From NCBI GenBank assembly GCA_036741795.1, contig DAINRO010000002.1:1-64000 (forward strand): DNA of 64,000 nucleotides, in the 5' to 3' direction. This stretch comes from DATKKM01 sp036741795 (GTDB lineage Bacteria > Chloroflexota > Dehalococcoidia > SM23-28-2 > RBG-16-64-32). Positions within the stretch are counted from its first letter, which is position 1. Each line of letters opens with the position of its first letter. Positions 53,329-62,271 of this stretch are shown in pieces. The notes below the pieces were generated by a model. That model did not search any database, was not told the DNA's origin, and was given only the letters and a program-made list of their open reading frames with translations. The position numbers and the translations under genes are program-made.

Positions 53329-54807
53329 ATGACCACCGCCACGACCACGCAGTACGAGACCGTAATCGGCATCGAGGTCCACGCGCAGTTGCTGACCCGC
53401 AGCAAGATGTTCTGCGGGTGCACCATGCCAACTCTGCAATCGCCCCCCAATACCCACGTTGATCCCGTGTGCCTCGGCATGCCCGGCGTACTGCCGGTGA
53501 TGAACTCCCGGGCGGTGGACTTGACGATCATGACGGGCCTCGCGCTCAACTGCACGATCGCCTCCGAGGCCAAGTTTGACCGCAAGAACTACCACTACCC
53601 GGACCTGATGAAGGGGTACCAGATCTCCGAGTACGATCTCCCTATCTGCGTCAACGGCTGGCTGGAGATCGAGGTCGACGGCGACACGAAGCGGGTCGGC
53701 ATCACCCGCGTCCACCTCGAAGAGGACACGGCCCGTCTGCAACACCAAACCGATCCCGTCACCGGTGAACACTTCTCACTCGTCGACGTCAACCGCGCCG
53801 GAGTTCCCCTGATGGAAATAGTCTCCGAGCCGGACATCCGCTCGGCGGAGGAAGCACGGGCCTACCTGCAGAAGCTACGGCAGGTCCTGCGCTACATTGG
53901 CGCCAGCGAAGCCAACATGGAGGCCGGGCAGATGCGCTGCGAGCCGAACGTCAGCATCCGGCCCGAGGGCGTGAGCGAGTTCGGCCAGAAGGTGGAGCTG
54001 AAGAACATCAACAGCTTCAAGCACGCTTACGATGCAATCCACTTCGAGGAGAAGCGCCAGGCCGAGGTGCTGAACTCCGGCGGCCGCGTTGTCCAGGAGA
54101 CGCGAGGCTGGCGCGAGGACACCAATCAGGCCGTCCCCCAGCGCACCAAGGAGTTCGCCGAGGACTACCGCTACTTCCCTGAACCTGACCTTCCCCCGCT
54201 CGCGATCTCCGAGGAGTGGGTGCAGCGCATCCGTGAGAGCATGCCGGAACTGCCGGATGCCAAGCGCCATCGGTTCGAATCGAGCTACGGGCTCTCCGAC
54301 TATGACGCGCGCGTCCTGGCGGAGTCCCGCGCCCGTGGAGACTTCTTCGAGGAGACGGTGGCAATCGCTGGACCGGAGCGCGCGAAGACGATCGCCAACT
54401 GGATCAACGGCGACTTCGCCCGACTGCTCAACGCCACCGCCGGCGCCGACATCGGGGACTCTCGAGTCACCGCCGCGGCCCTCGCCGAGTTGGTCGCACT
54501 GCAGGGGTCCGGCGCCATTTCCGGAAAGACCGCCAAGGACGTGTTCGAGCAGATGTTCACGACCGGGTCGTCGCCGAAGTCGATCGTCGAGCAGCAGGGG
54601 CTAGGACAGATTGAGTCCACGGACGAGGTGTCATCCGCTGCGGCCGCCGTCATCGCTACGAACGAAAAGGCCGTCCAGGACTATCGCAGCGGCAAGGAGG
54701 AAGCGATCAAGTTCCTGGTCGGGCAGGTGATGAAGGAGACGCGCGGCCGGGCGAGACCGGATGTCGCCGAAAAAATGCTCCGGGAAAAACTAACGGATGG
54801 GGCGTAG
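53329..54807 (+). CDS. gatB: Asp/Glu-tRNA amidotransferase subunit B
   Basis: 492 residues, full length. GIEVHAQLLTRSKMFCGC start, GMPGVLPVMN, FDRKNYHYPDLMKGYQI, the DVNRAGVPLMEIVSEPD segment and the tail domain with QVMKETRGRARP. GatB binds mis-acylated Glu-tRNA(Gln) or Asp-tRNA(Asn) and works with GatA and GatC, which are not in the window. Confidence 0.96.
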   Translation: MTTATTTQYETVIGIEVHAQLLTRSKMFCGCTMPTLQSPPNTHVDPVCLGMPGVLPVMNSRAVDLTIMTGLALNCTIASEAKFDRKNYHYPDLMKGYQISEYDLPICVNGWLEIEVDGDTKRVGITRVHLEEDTARLQHQTDPVTGEHFSLVDVNRAGVPLMEIVSEPDIRSAEEARAYLQKLRQVLRYIGASEANMEAGQMRCEPNVSIRPEGVSEFGQKVELKNINSFKHAYDAIHFEEKRQAEVLNSGGRVVQETRGWREDTNQAVPQRTKEFAEDYRYFPEPDLPPLAISEEWVQRIRESMPELPDAKRHRFESSYGLSDYDARVLAESRARGDFFEETVAIAGPERAKTIANWINGDFARLLNATAGADIGDSRVTAAALAELVALQGSGAISGKTAKDVFEQMFTTGSSPKSIVEQQGLGQIESTDEVSSAAAAVIATNEKAVQDYRSGKEEAIKFLVGQVMKETRGRARPDVAEKMLREKLTDGA

Positions 54808-54840
54808 TCAAATGCCGTTGCGGCGCGTTACTACCTGCAG

Positions 54841-56196
54841 ATGAAACGAATATTCGCGTTCGACTTCCTTAAGTGGTTCTACCCGGGCATGCACATCAAG
54901 CGCTGGCTTGCCCTCACCATTATCGGCGTTGCGATGCTCACCTTCGGCCTCAGCTACATCGTGCGCGAGGCCTATCTCACTGGTTTCACCCTCCCTGACT
55001 TCTTCTACTACCTGACGCTCCAGTTCATCCCCCGCTATGTCCGTGGCGCCGCCTACATGCTCTCCGCCATGGGCCTCATCCTCTTCTCCATCTACAAACT
55101 CAACGAGTCGCTGCTCAATGTCCTCGTGCCCAACCGCAGCCGTACCGAGAGTATCGTCAACACCATCTACACCCAGCGTTTCCTCCGCAAAGGCCCAAAG
55201 ATCGTCGCCATCGGCGGCGGCACGGGCCTATCAAGTCTCCTTCGTGGCCTCAAGGAGTACACGGGCAACCTGACCGCCATCGTCACGGTGGCCGACGACG
55301 GCGGTTCCTCCGGGGTCCTCCGGCGTGAACTCGGCGTCCTGCCTCCGGGAGACGTCCGCAACTGCATCGCCGCCCTCGCCGACGCCGAGCCCTTGGTCAC
55401 GAAACTGTTCCAGTACCGCTTCTCAGACGGTTCCGGACTCGCCGGGCATTCTTTCGGGAACCTCTTCATCGTCGCCATGTCAGGCGTCGTTGGGAACTTC
55501 GAGGACGCCATCCGCCAAACGAGCCGGGTGCTCGCCGTGCGGGGGCAGATCATTCCCTCAACTCTGGCGAACGTCACACTCTGCGCTCGCACTGAGGACA
55601 TGCAGACGATCCAGGGGGAATCCTTGATCGGAGGGGAACACGGCGAAGGCCACGATTCCCGCATACAGGAGGTCTACCTCCTGCCCGAGAATCCACCCGC
55701 CCACCCGGAAGCGGTGCGCGCGATCCTCGAAGCAGACCTCATCGTTCTCGGGCCCGGAAGCCTCTACACCAGCGTCATGCCGAACCTTCTGGTCGAGGGC
55801 GTCCGCCGCAGCATCCTCGCCTCGTCCGCGCCCAAGGTCTACGTCTGTAACGTCGCCACGCAACATGGCGAGACGGACGGCTTTGATGTGGCGGCCCACG
55901 TGAAGGCAATCGAGGAGCATGTCGGGCGCTCGGTTATCGACTATGTCATTGCCAACAGCAACATGCCGCACAGCATCCCCAAAGCGCCCCAGTCGGAGCC
56001 CGTTCGTCTGGACGCAAACGTGAATAATGGAATACGATTGGTGCTGGCCGACGTAATCAGTGATGAGAACCGCTACCATCACGACTCGGCCAAGCTCGCA
56101 CAGGCCGTGATGCAGATTTACCTCGACCGCGGCCAGGTACCAGCGGAACCCGAGGAGGTGCTCCTCGAGGTTGACCTGGTTACTGCCGATAACTAA
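54841..56196 (+). CDS. yvcK: Membrane-anchored YvcK-like protein
   Basis: 451 residues. The last 320 match YvcK/GlmR: IVAIGGGTGLSSLLRGLKEY, VADDGGSSGVLRRELGVLPPGD, DGSGLAGHSFGNLFI and LGPGSLYTSVMPNLLV. YvcK binds UDP-GlcNAc and links cell envelope to central carbon use. The first 120 residues carry two extra helices (about 20-45 and 65-90), so this form is membrane-tethered. Confidence 0.88.
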   Translation: MKRIFAFDFLKWFYPGMHIKRWLALTIIGVAMLTFGLSYIVREAYLTGFTLPDFFYYLTLQFIPRYVRGAAYMLSAMGLILFSIYKLNESLLNVLVPNRSRTESIVNTIYTQRFLRKGPKIVAIGGGTGLSSLLRGLKEYTGNLTAIVTVADDGGSSGVLRRELGVLPPGDVRNCIAALADAEPLVTKLFQYRFSDGSGLAGHSFGNLFIVAMSGVVGNFEDAIRQTSRVLAVRGQIIPSTLANVTLCARTEDMQTIQGESLIGGEHGEGHDSRIQEVYLLPENPPAHPEAVRAILEADLIVLGPGSLYTSVMPNLLVEGVRRSILASSAPKVYVCNVATQHGETDGFDVAAHVKAIEEHVGRSVIDYVIANSNMPHSIPKAPQSEPVRLDANVNNGIRLVLADVISDENRYHHDSAKLAQAVMQIYLDRGQVPAEPEEVLLEVDLVTADN

Positions 56197-56208
56197 GAGA
56201 GATTTTCC

Positions 56209-56427
56209 ATGGACGTTGAAGACGCGCTTTCGCTAGCTGCAATCCTTGTATCGATCGCCCTGATCGCCGTGATCCTTCTACAGGTGAAGGGCGAGGGTGT
56301 AGGCGGACTCCAGAGCGGTTCGTTTGTGCGCACCCGCAGAGGCCTTGAGAAAACGTTATTCCAGCTCACGATCGTACTCAGTGTTGTCTGGATCGGCGTT
56401 TGTGCACTTGCGGTTTACGTGAACTAA
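56209..56427 (+). CDS. secG: Protein-export membrane protein SecG
   Basis: 72 residues. Two helices with the conserved LLQVKGEGVGG-like connector and an FVRTRRGLEKTLF loop, typical for SecG of the SecYEG translocon. It follows yvcK by 12 nt. Confidence 0.9.
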   Translation: MDVEDALSLAAILVSIALIAVILLQVKGEGVGGLQSGSFVRTRRGLEKTLFQLTIVLSVVWIGVCALAVYVN

Positions 56428-56452
56428 CTCCCGCACCGCCCGCTCCTCTTTT

Positions 56453-58123
56453 ATGAGTATCGATAGTTCGTCGTCGCCTCCCACAAGGCACCGCGCGGGT
56501 TGGCCTCTCCTGGGTGTCCTTGGCGCCGGCGTTGTGCTCTTTGTCCTCGCCTTCTGGGTAATCACCGATCCGCTCGGCGATGAGCACTCGACCGGCAGGA
56601 TCAAATACACCGAGGCCGTCGTCGGGGTCCCTGCCCGGATCAACCCCCTCTTCGTCCACCTCAGCGACGCTGACCGAGATGTCTCTTCCCTCGTCTTTTC
56701 CGGGCTCATACGCCTCGACGGCGCCGGTAGTCCGCAGCCTGACCTCGCCGAACGGTGGGATGTGGCTGAGGACGGCAAGACGGTTACGTTCCACCTCAGG
56801 AAGGGAGTGACATGGCACACGGGCGCGGAGTTTTCGGCGTCCGATGTTCTGTTCACGTACGCGCTACTGGCGTCACCTGAACTCGAGAGTGATCCGGAGC
56901 AGTCATCGCTGTGGGCGTCGGTAAAGTGTGCCGCGCCGGACTCACTGACCGTGTCTTGCGTCCTGCCGGAACCTTATTCGCCCTTCCTCACGTATGCCTC
57001 GGTCGGCATTCTTCCACAGTACCTTCTCGAAGGCGTCACCCCCCAGGCGCTCGCGGACGACGATTTCAACCGTTCACCCGTCGGCACTGGTCCGTATCAA
57101 CTTACGCGCCTTAACGAGACCAGTGCGACGCTTCGGGCCAACGACCATTATTACTTCGGACGGCCAGGCCTCGATGAAGTGGAGTTGAGGTTCTTCCCCG
57201 ATATCGGCGCGGCCGCCGCCGAACTCGTTGGCGGAGAGGTCCAGGGGCTGATGGTCGACCTTTCAATCGACCCGGACGATTTCCAGGCCCTGGAGTCGAT
57301 CGATTCAATCGACGGGTACGTTTCCAGCCGCAGCGCCTACACCAGCCTCTTCCTGAACAACACGACACCGCCACTTAACGAACCAGCTGTCCGGCGAGCC
57401 GTTGCCCTCGCGATCGACAAGGACTCCATCATCTCCAGTCTGCTCGGCGGACGCGGCGTGCCCGTGGATACACCGGTAGTACCGGGCGGTTGGGCGTTCG
57501 ACGAAGCGCTGTCCGTGCCGGGCCACGACATCGGCGAGGCCCGCACCGTACTCGACGAGGCCGGCTGGGTGCAATCGGACGGTGGAACACGAACCAAGGG
57601 CTCCGCTGAATTGCGTATCACATTGCTGACCGACGAAGACCCTCTCCGGGGCGCCGTGGCGGAAATGGTCGCGGACCAGTTGAAAGACATCGGCGTCGCG
57701 ACAACAGTGTCCCAGGAGACGTCCAGCGATCTTGTCCGCGAGTTTCTCACGCCCCGCAATTACCAGGCCGCCATTTTCGGGTGGGATACCGGCCCAGACC
57801 CCGACCCGTACCCCGCGTGGCATAGTTCCCAGGCCCGGGACAGTGGCCGAAATATAGCCGGGTACGCCAACGATTCCGCCGACGAACAGATGGAGAAGGC
57901 GAGGCAATCGTTTACGGGAGAAGAGCGCGGGGCACTCTACGCATCCTTCCAGTCGTTGTTCGTTGAAGATGCCGCGAGCGTTCCCCTCTACTCGCACCTC
58001 TACACCTACTATGTGGGTAAGGAGTTCGCGAGCGTGGATCCGGGGCTATTGTTCTGGCCGTCCTCCCGGTTTCGCAATATCGAAGAGTGGCGGTACACAC
58101 CTGCTGCCAAAATCGGGGGTTGA
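56453..58123 (+). CDS. Peptide ABC transporter substrate-binding protein
   Basis: 556 residues, SBP_bac_5 family. It is membrane-anchored by an N-terminal helix (about 17-40) rather than by lipid. Domain motifs: LVFSGLIRLDGAGSPQPDLA, WDVAEDGKTVTFHLRKGV, and the late NYQAAIFGWDTGPDPDPY. Binds oligopeptides or similar solutes outside the cell. No permease or ATPase genes are adjacent, so it is an orphan here. Confidence 0.88.
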   Translation: MSIDSSSSPPTRHRAGWPLLGVLGAGVVLFVLAFWVITDPLGDEHSTGRIKYTEAVVGVPARINPLFVHLSDADRDVSSLVFSGLIRLDGAGSPQPDLAERWDVAEDGKTVTFHLRKGVTWHTGAEFSASDVLFTYALLASPELESDPEQSSLWASVKCAAPDSLTVSCVLPEPYSPFLTYASVGILPQYLLEGVTPQALADDDFNRSPVGTGPYQLTRLNETSATLRANDHYYFGRPGLDEVELRFFPDIGAAAAELVGGEVQGLMVDLSIDPDDFQALESIDSIDGYVSSRSAYTSLFLNNTTPPLNEPAVRRAVALAIDKDSIISSLLGGRGVPVDTPVVPGGWAFDEALSVPGHDIGEARTVLDEAGWVQSDGGTRTKGSAELRITLLTDEDPLRGAVAEMVADQLKDIGVATTVSQETSSDLVREFLTPRNYQAAIFGWDTGPDPDPYPAWHSSQARDSGRNIAGYANDSADEQMEKARQSFTGEERGALYASFQSLFVEDAASVPLYSHLYTYYVGKEFASVDPGLLFWPSSRFRNIEEWRYTPAAKIGG

Positions 58124-58129
58124 AGTCCT

Positions 58130-58288
58130 GTGACGGGCGTTGAACTCCTGGCGATACTCATAGCAGTTATCGCCGGGTGTGGTCTTGCCTGGTTCGAGAT
58201 GGGCCGTGATCGCGACTTCCTCGGCGCCGCTGTCATTCTCATCGGTGCCCTTCTCGTTGGCGGATTCGTTTCGGTCCTGATTACCTAG
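58130..58288 (+). CDS. Small two-helix membrane protein
   Basis: 52 residues, GTG start seven nt after the preceding stop. Two hydrophobic helices (LLAILIAVIAGCGLAWF and LGAAVILIGALLVGGFV) joined by a charged EMGRDRD loop. Function unknown; it may assist the binding protein encoded just upstream. It converges with the next minus-strand gene, overlapping its stop by 4 nt. Confidence 0.6.
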   Translation: MTGVELLAILIAVIAGCGLAWFEMGRDRDFLGAAVILIGALLVGGFVSVLIT

Positions 58289-58872
58289 CGAGGCATAACT
58301 ATCACCGGGATCTGGACGACGTTTGTCGCCCGTCCGGTGTCGGTCGTCCCCAGGTAGACCCAGAGGCAATACGGCGTCGGCGCCGTCACCCCATTGATCA
58401 CGATGTCGGCCGCGAAGGGCCGGGTGAAATCGTTAACCTCGAGCCCCGGGGGGGCAACCCTGTATTCGCGGGAGAGCGGGGGTAAGTTGTTCACCTGCAG
58501 CACGGTCTGCTTCTGGTCCACGACGGAGACTGAGAGACCCTTTTCGTCCTGCCCGATCGTCGATCCCCACCCTCGCACGTGCACGGGGACGGTCACTTGC
58601 GCGTTCGCCTTCGGCTCCTCCACCTGGAGTTGACTGGGAGGTGCAGGGTTAGGGTTGGTCGAGCAAACCACCAACGGTGTTACCGACGGCGTAGGGCTGG
58701 GTGTCGCCGTCCGGCGCACACGTGGCGTCGCCGAGCCGCTCGGGGTGACCACGATAACCTCGACGGGGTTGGACACCTCCGGGCTCTCTTCATCGCCTCC
58801 GCACGCGGTCGCGACTAGAAGGGCGCCTGCGGTCGTGGCGATGCAGAGGGCGCAGAACTTCACGAATGACAT
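58285..58872 (-). CDS. Lipoprotein of unknown function
   Basis: 195 residues. Lipobox VATAC (Cys24), a Thr/Pro spacer, then a beta-rich domain with NAQVTVPVHVRGWG, DFTRPFAADI and a C-terminal LWVYLGTTDTGRATNVV. The pattern is reminiscent of GMC/Ig-like immunoglobulin folds found in Chloroflexota lipoproteins, but no family is claimed. Divergent from fmt. Confidence 0.65.
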   Translation of the reverse strand: MSFVKFCALCIATTAGALLVATACGGDEESPEVSNPVEVIVVTPSGSATPRVRRTATPSPTPSVTPLVVCSTNPNPAPPSQLQVEEPKANAQVTVPVHVRGWGSTIGQDEKGLSVSVVDQKQTVLQVNNLPPLSREYRVAPPGLEVNDFTRPFAADIVINGVTAPTPYCLWVYLGTTDTGRATNVVQIPVIVMPR

Positions 58873-58961
58873 GACAACTACGTAAACGCTCGTTGTGGCG
58901 CGCCGGTTGCCTCTGCCTGTGCGACTTTGCCGTCAGGCGCCGCTGGGTCATACTCGCCGTG

Positions 58962-59918
58962 ATGTCCATCGTGTTCATAGGGACGCCAGAATTCGCCGTT
59001 CCTTCGCTGAAGGCTCTCGTCGACACCGGGCCCGACATCGCCGCAGTGGTAACCCAGCCTGACCGCCCGGCTGGACGCGGGCGCACGCTCACGCCGTCGT
59101 CGGTGAAGGCCGCCGCGACCGAACACGGTCTGACGGTCCTACAACCCGCGAGCCTTCGTGATCCCGAGGCCGTGGAGCAACTCCGAAAGCTCGCGCCAGA
59201 AGTGATGGTGGCGGTCGCGTACGGCCAGATACTCCGGCGAGAGGTTCTGGAGATACCACCAAAGGGCGTGCTCAACGTTCATCCTTCGCTGCTGCCCCGA
59301 TGGCGCGGTGCCACGCCGATACCGGCGGCTATCCTGGCGGGCGACAACGAGACCGGAGTCTCGATCATGCTCATGGACCAGGGCATGGATTCCGGGCCAA
59401 TCCTGGCGCAGCAGACGACGCGGTTGTCCGACTCCGAAACTACTGCAACCCTCACGGCATCACTGGCTGAAGTTGGCGCATCCCTATTGGCCCACACACT
59501 CCCGCGATGGCTCAACGGGGAGATCACACCACGACCCCAGAACGAGGAAGTCGCCACGGTTTGCCACCCGCTTACTAAAGGAGATGGCGCAATCGACTGG
59601 ACACGCCCGGCGACCGAAATCTGGCGCCAGGTCCGGGCCTACGATCCGTGGCCGGGAGCGTTCACGCCATTCGACGGTGAGAGTCTGAGGATCTGGTCGG
59701 CCTGGCCGATTGAAGCGGTGCCATCCAGTGAGGCCGTGGGGACGATCCTGGGTATACCAGAAGATGCGCCACTGGAAGCCCAGGATGCGGCCTTCGCGGT
59801 TCAGACCGGAGACGGGGTGCTCGCTATCCACGAGGTGCAGCGGGCGGGGCGTAATCGCCTATCGTCGAAGGAATTTCTGCGAGGCAGTCCCGGTTTGATT
59901 GGGACCGTATTGGGTTAG
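58962..59918 (+). CDS. fmt: Methionyl-tRNA formyltransferase
   Basis: 318 residues from the internal ATG; upstream in-frame codons are not SIVFIG-like. SIVFIGTPEFAVPSL start, VTQPDRPAGRGR, VLNVHPSLLPRWRGATPI (with the Asn-His-Ser formyl-transfer site) and the DPWPGAFT C-terminal domain. It formylates initiator Met-tRNA. Confidence 0.95.
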   Translation: MSIVFIGTPEFAVPSLKALVDTGPDIAAVVTQPDRPAGRGRTLTPSSVKAAATEHGLTVLQPASLRDPEAVEQLRKLAPEVMVAVAYGQILRREVLEIPPKGVLNVHPSLLPRWRGATPIPAAILAGDNETGVSIMLMDQGMDSGPILAQQTTRLSDSETTATLTASLAEVGASLLAHTLPRWLNGEITPRPQNEEVATVCHPLTKGDGAIDWTRPATEIWRQVRAYDPWPGAFTPFDGESLRIWSAWPIEAVPSSEAVGTILGIPEDAPLEAQDAAFAVQTGDGVLAIHEVQRAGRNRLSSKEFLRGSPGLIGTVLG

Positions 59919-59925
59919 CCGGAAG

Positions 59926-60612
59926 CTACTCGCTCTCGGCTTCGCCTTCCTCGGCGGCGGGAGCCGCTGCGCCCTCGCCCTCTTCGCCCTCGGCAGCGCC
60001 CTCCTCGCCCTCGACGCCTTCCTCGCCCTCCTCCAGTTCGGAGCGCTCGGCCGCAGGCAGGTCAACCCTGGCGACGACGATCTCCGGGTCGTGGACGATC
60101 TCGGAGTCCTCGGGTGCCACCAGGTCCGACACGTGGAGTGAGTGGCCGATCTCCGTCAGGCCGGTGACATCGGCTTCGATGGAGGACGGGATGTTCGTCG
60201 GCAGGGCCTCTACCAAAACCGCGTTCAGGTCGTGCGTAAGGATGGCGCCGTAAGTGTCCACGGCAGGAGAGAGCCCGACGAAGTGGATCGGGACCTCGAT
60301 CGTGATCTTGGCGGAAAGGTCGATCTGGTGAAAGTCAATGTGAAGTACTTCGTCAGTGACGGGATTGCGCTGGACGTTCTTGATGAAAGTCGGGCGTTCG
60401 GCGCCGTCGAGCTGGACGTAGATGATCTCCGTGCGACCGTGACCCTTCATCAGGAGGCGCAGTTCGTCCGTTGGGACCTGAACGGCCACAGAGTCGAGCT
60501 TGTTACCGTAGATGTTGGCGGGCACGAAGCCAGAGCGCCGCAGCGCCTTCACTTTTTTGCCCAGTGTCTCGCGGTGGGCAACGTTCAGTTGGGTCTTCGT
60601 GTCCTGGGCCAT
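59926..60612 (-). CDS. rplY: 50S ribosomal protein L25 (Ctc form)
   Basis: 228 residues from the ATG behind AAGGAG. L25 N-domain: GKKVKALRRSGFVPANIYG and HIDFHQIDLS, then a Ctc-type C-domain and an acidic Glu/Ala-rich tail. Binds 5S rRNA. A start 33 codons upstream is also open but lacks a ribosome site. Confidence 0.93.
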   Translation of the reverse strand: MAQDTKTQLNVAHRETLGKKVKALRRSGFVPANIYGNKLDSVAVQVPTDELRLLMKGHGRTEIIYVQLDGAERPTFIKNVQRNPVTDEVLHIDFHQIDLSAKITIEVPIHFVGLSPAVDTYGAILTHDLNAVLVEALPTNIPSSIEADVTGLTEIGHSLHVSDLVAPEDSEIVHDPEIVVARVDLPAAERSELEEGEEGVEGEEGAAEGEEGEGAAAPAAEEGEAESE

Positions 60613-60684
60613 GGGGAAATCTCCTTGTTTCGGTGCCCAATCAGCGTATCGGACAGTGTGTGGGCCGTCAAACAGGCGGGGAAT

Positions 60685-60698
60685 GTGACCCACGTCAC
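60685..60698. promoter_or_regulatory. Possible TetR operator
   Basis: GTGAC-CCAC-GTCAC, a 5-bp inverted repeat 38 bp before the TetR gene start. Between rplY and tetR, so it could control one or both. Consensus not known. Confidence 0.35.
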
Positions 60699-60736
60699 AC
60701 TTGCCCCTCACAGGACCGTGCTAGAGTTGTGCGTGC

Positions 60737-61378
60737 ATGCGCACTTACACCCCCGCCCCCTTCGCTCCGCGCGATAAAGAGCAGCGCCAGATTGCCCTCA
60801 TCGAGGCCGCCAACGCGGTGTTCGCCGAACGCGGATTCGACGCGGCTACCACCCGCGAGATCGCAGAGCGCGCCGGCTGCGCTGAGGGACTGATCCACCG
60901 CTACTTCGCCGGCAAGCGCGGCCTCCTCCTCGCGATTATGGATCACAAGACCCTCGCCACTGGCACCGACTTCGCCTCGGAGCTGCCGCTCCGCGATTCC
61001 GTCCAGGAGGAGATCGAGCAGATCCTCCTCCACGACATCGACTCCAAGTGGGAGAAGCGCGACTTCATGCGCGTCTCCGTCTCCCAGGCAGCCATTGACC
61101 CGGAGTTCGGCGAAGCCGTCCGCGAGCGCGTCCAGAGCCGCATCGTCGGCGCCATAGCAGCCCGCCTGCGCGTCCACCAGGACGCCGGTCGTATCCGTCC
61201 CGATGTAGACATCGACGCGATCGCCTCGGCGGTCAGCGGCCTCGGCTTCGCCACCGGGTTCATGGCCCGCATCGCCTTCGGCGAACCACGTGAGAATTGC
61301 ATCAACTCAGCCCGCGCCGCCGCCGAGGCTATCGCCCTCGGCATCGCCCCGCACAATCAGACAGGAGGCTCAAATTGA
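60737..61378 (+). CDS. TetR-family transcription regulator
   Basis: 213 residues. N-terminal HTH: ALIEAANAVFAERGFDAATT followed by REIAERAGCAEGLIHRYFAGKRG, then an alpha-helical ligand domain. The next gene's TTG overlaps its stop (TTGA), so the regulator, the oxidoreductase and the exporter form one unit. It probably represses the downstream exporter in response to a small molecule. Confidence 0.88.
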   Translation: MRTYTPAPFAPRDKEQRQIALIEAANAVFAERGFDAATTREIAERAGCAEGLIHRYFAGKRGLLLAIMDHKTLATGTDFASELPLRDSVQEEIEQILLHDIDSKWEKRDFMRVSVSQAAIDPEFGEAVRERVQSRIVGAIAARLRVHQDAGRIRPDVDIDAIASAVSGLGFATGFMARIAFGEPRENCINSARAAAEAIALGIAPHNQTGGSN

Positions 61379-62259
61379 AGATCGGACTGCAGGTACCAAG
61401 TTTCACGTGGCCCAGCGGCCCCGAGTCCATCGGGCCCACGCTCAAGGACATCGCCCGCACCGCCGAAAGTGCCGGTTTTGACTCCATCTGGGTGATGGAC
61501 CACTACTTCCAGATCCCCGGCGTCGGCCCCGTCGAGCACGACATGCTGGAGGCCTATACCACCCTCGGCTTCATCGCCGGCGAGACTTCGCGCGTCGGCC
61601 TCGGCGTCCTCATCACCGGCGTCACCTACCGCCACCCCGGCGTCCTGATCAAGGCCGCGACCACCGTCGACGTCCTGTCCGGTGGCCGCGCCTGGCTGGG
61701 CATCGGCGCCGCCTGGTTCGAGCGCGAGCACCTGGGCCTGGGTGTCCCCTTTCCGCCGATGAAAGAGCGCTTCGAGCGCCTCGAGGAGGCCCTGCAGATC
61801 GCCCACCAGATGTGGGATCCGGAGAACAACGGTCCCTACGAGGGCAAGCACTACCAGTTGGCGGAGACGCTCTGCGTCCCCCAGCCCCTTTCCAGGCCAC
61901 ATCCGCGCATCATGGTCGGCGGCACCGGCGAGAAGAAGACGCTCCGCTTCGTCGCGAAGTACGCCGACGCCTGCAACATTTTCTCGATGGCCGGCCCGGA
62001 GTTCGTCCGCCAGAAGCTGGATGTCCTGAAGGAGCACTGCGAGCGCGAGGGGCGCAACTACGACGACATCGAGAAGACTGTGTACACGATCCTCAACGTC
62101 GGAACCAACGGTGAACTGGCGGACGCCCTCGTCCAGCAACTTGGCCCCCTGGCCGAAATGGGCGTCCAGACGGCGCTCGGGGGGATGCCCGGCGTCGATA
62201 CCCTCAAGCCCATCGAGATCGTCGGCCGCGACGTGATCCCGCAGGTGAGCAAGCTCTAG
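61375..62259 (+). CDS. LLM-class flavin/F420-dependent oxidoreductase
   Basis: 294 residues. TTG start behind CAGGAGG, overlapping the tetR stop. Luciferase-like barrel: IGLQVPSFTWPSG, FDSIWVMDHYFQIPGVG, GVLITGVTYRHPGVLIKAA, GGRAWLGIGAAWFE and PRIMVGGTGEKKTLR. The fold fits F420-dependent enzymes of soil and marine bacteria; FMN is also possible. Confidence 0.87.
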   Translation: MKIGLQVPSFTWPSGPESIGPTLKDIARTAESAGFDSIWVMDHYFQIPGVGPVEHDMLEAYTTLGFIAGETSRVGLGVLITGVTYRHPGVLIKAATTVDVLSGGRAWLGIGAAWFEREHLGLGVPFPPMKERFERLEEALQIAHQMWDPENNGPYEGKHYQLAETLCVPQPLSRPHPRIMVGGTGEKKTLRFVAKYADACNIFSMAGPEFVRQKLDVLKEHCEREGRNYDDIEKTVYTILNVGTNGELADALVQQLGPLAEMGVQTALGGMPGVDTLKPIEIVGRDVIPQVSKL

Positions 62260-62271
62260 GACAGACGCAGC

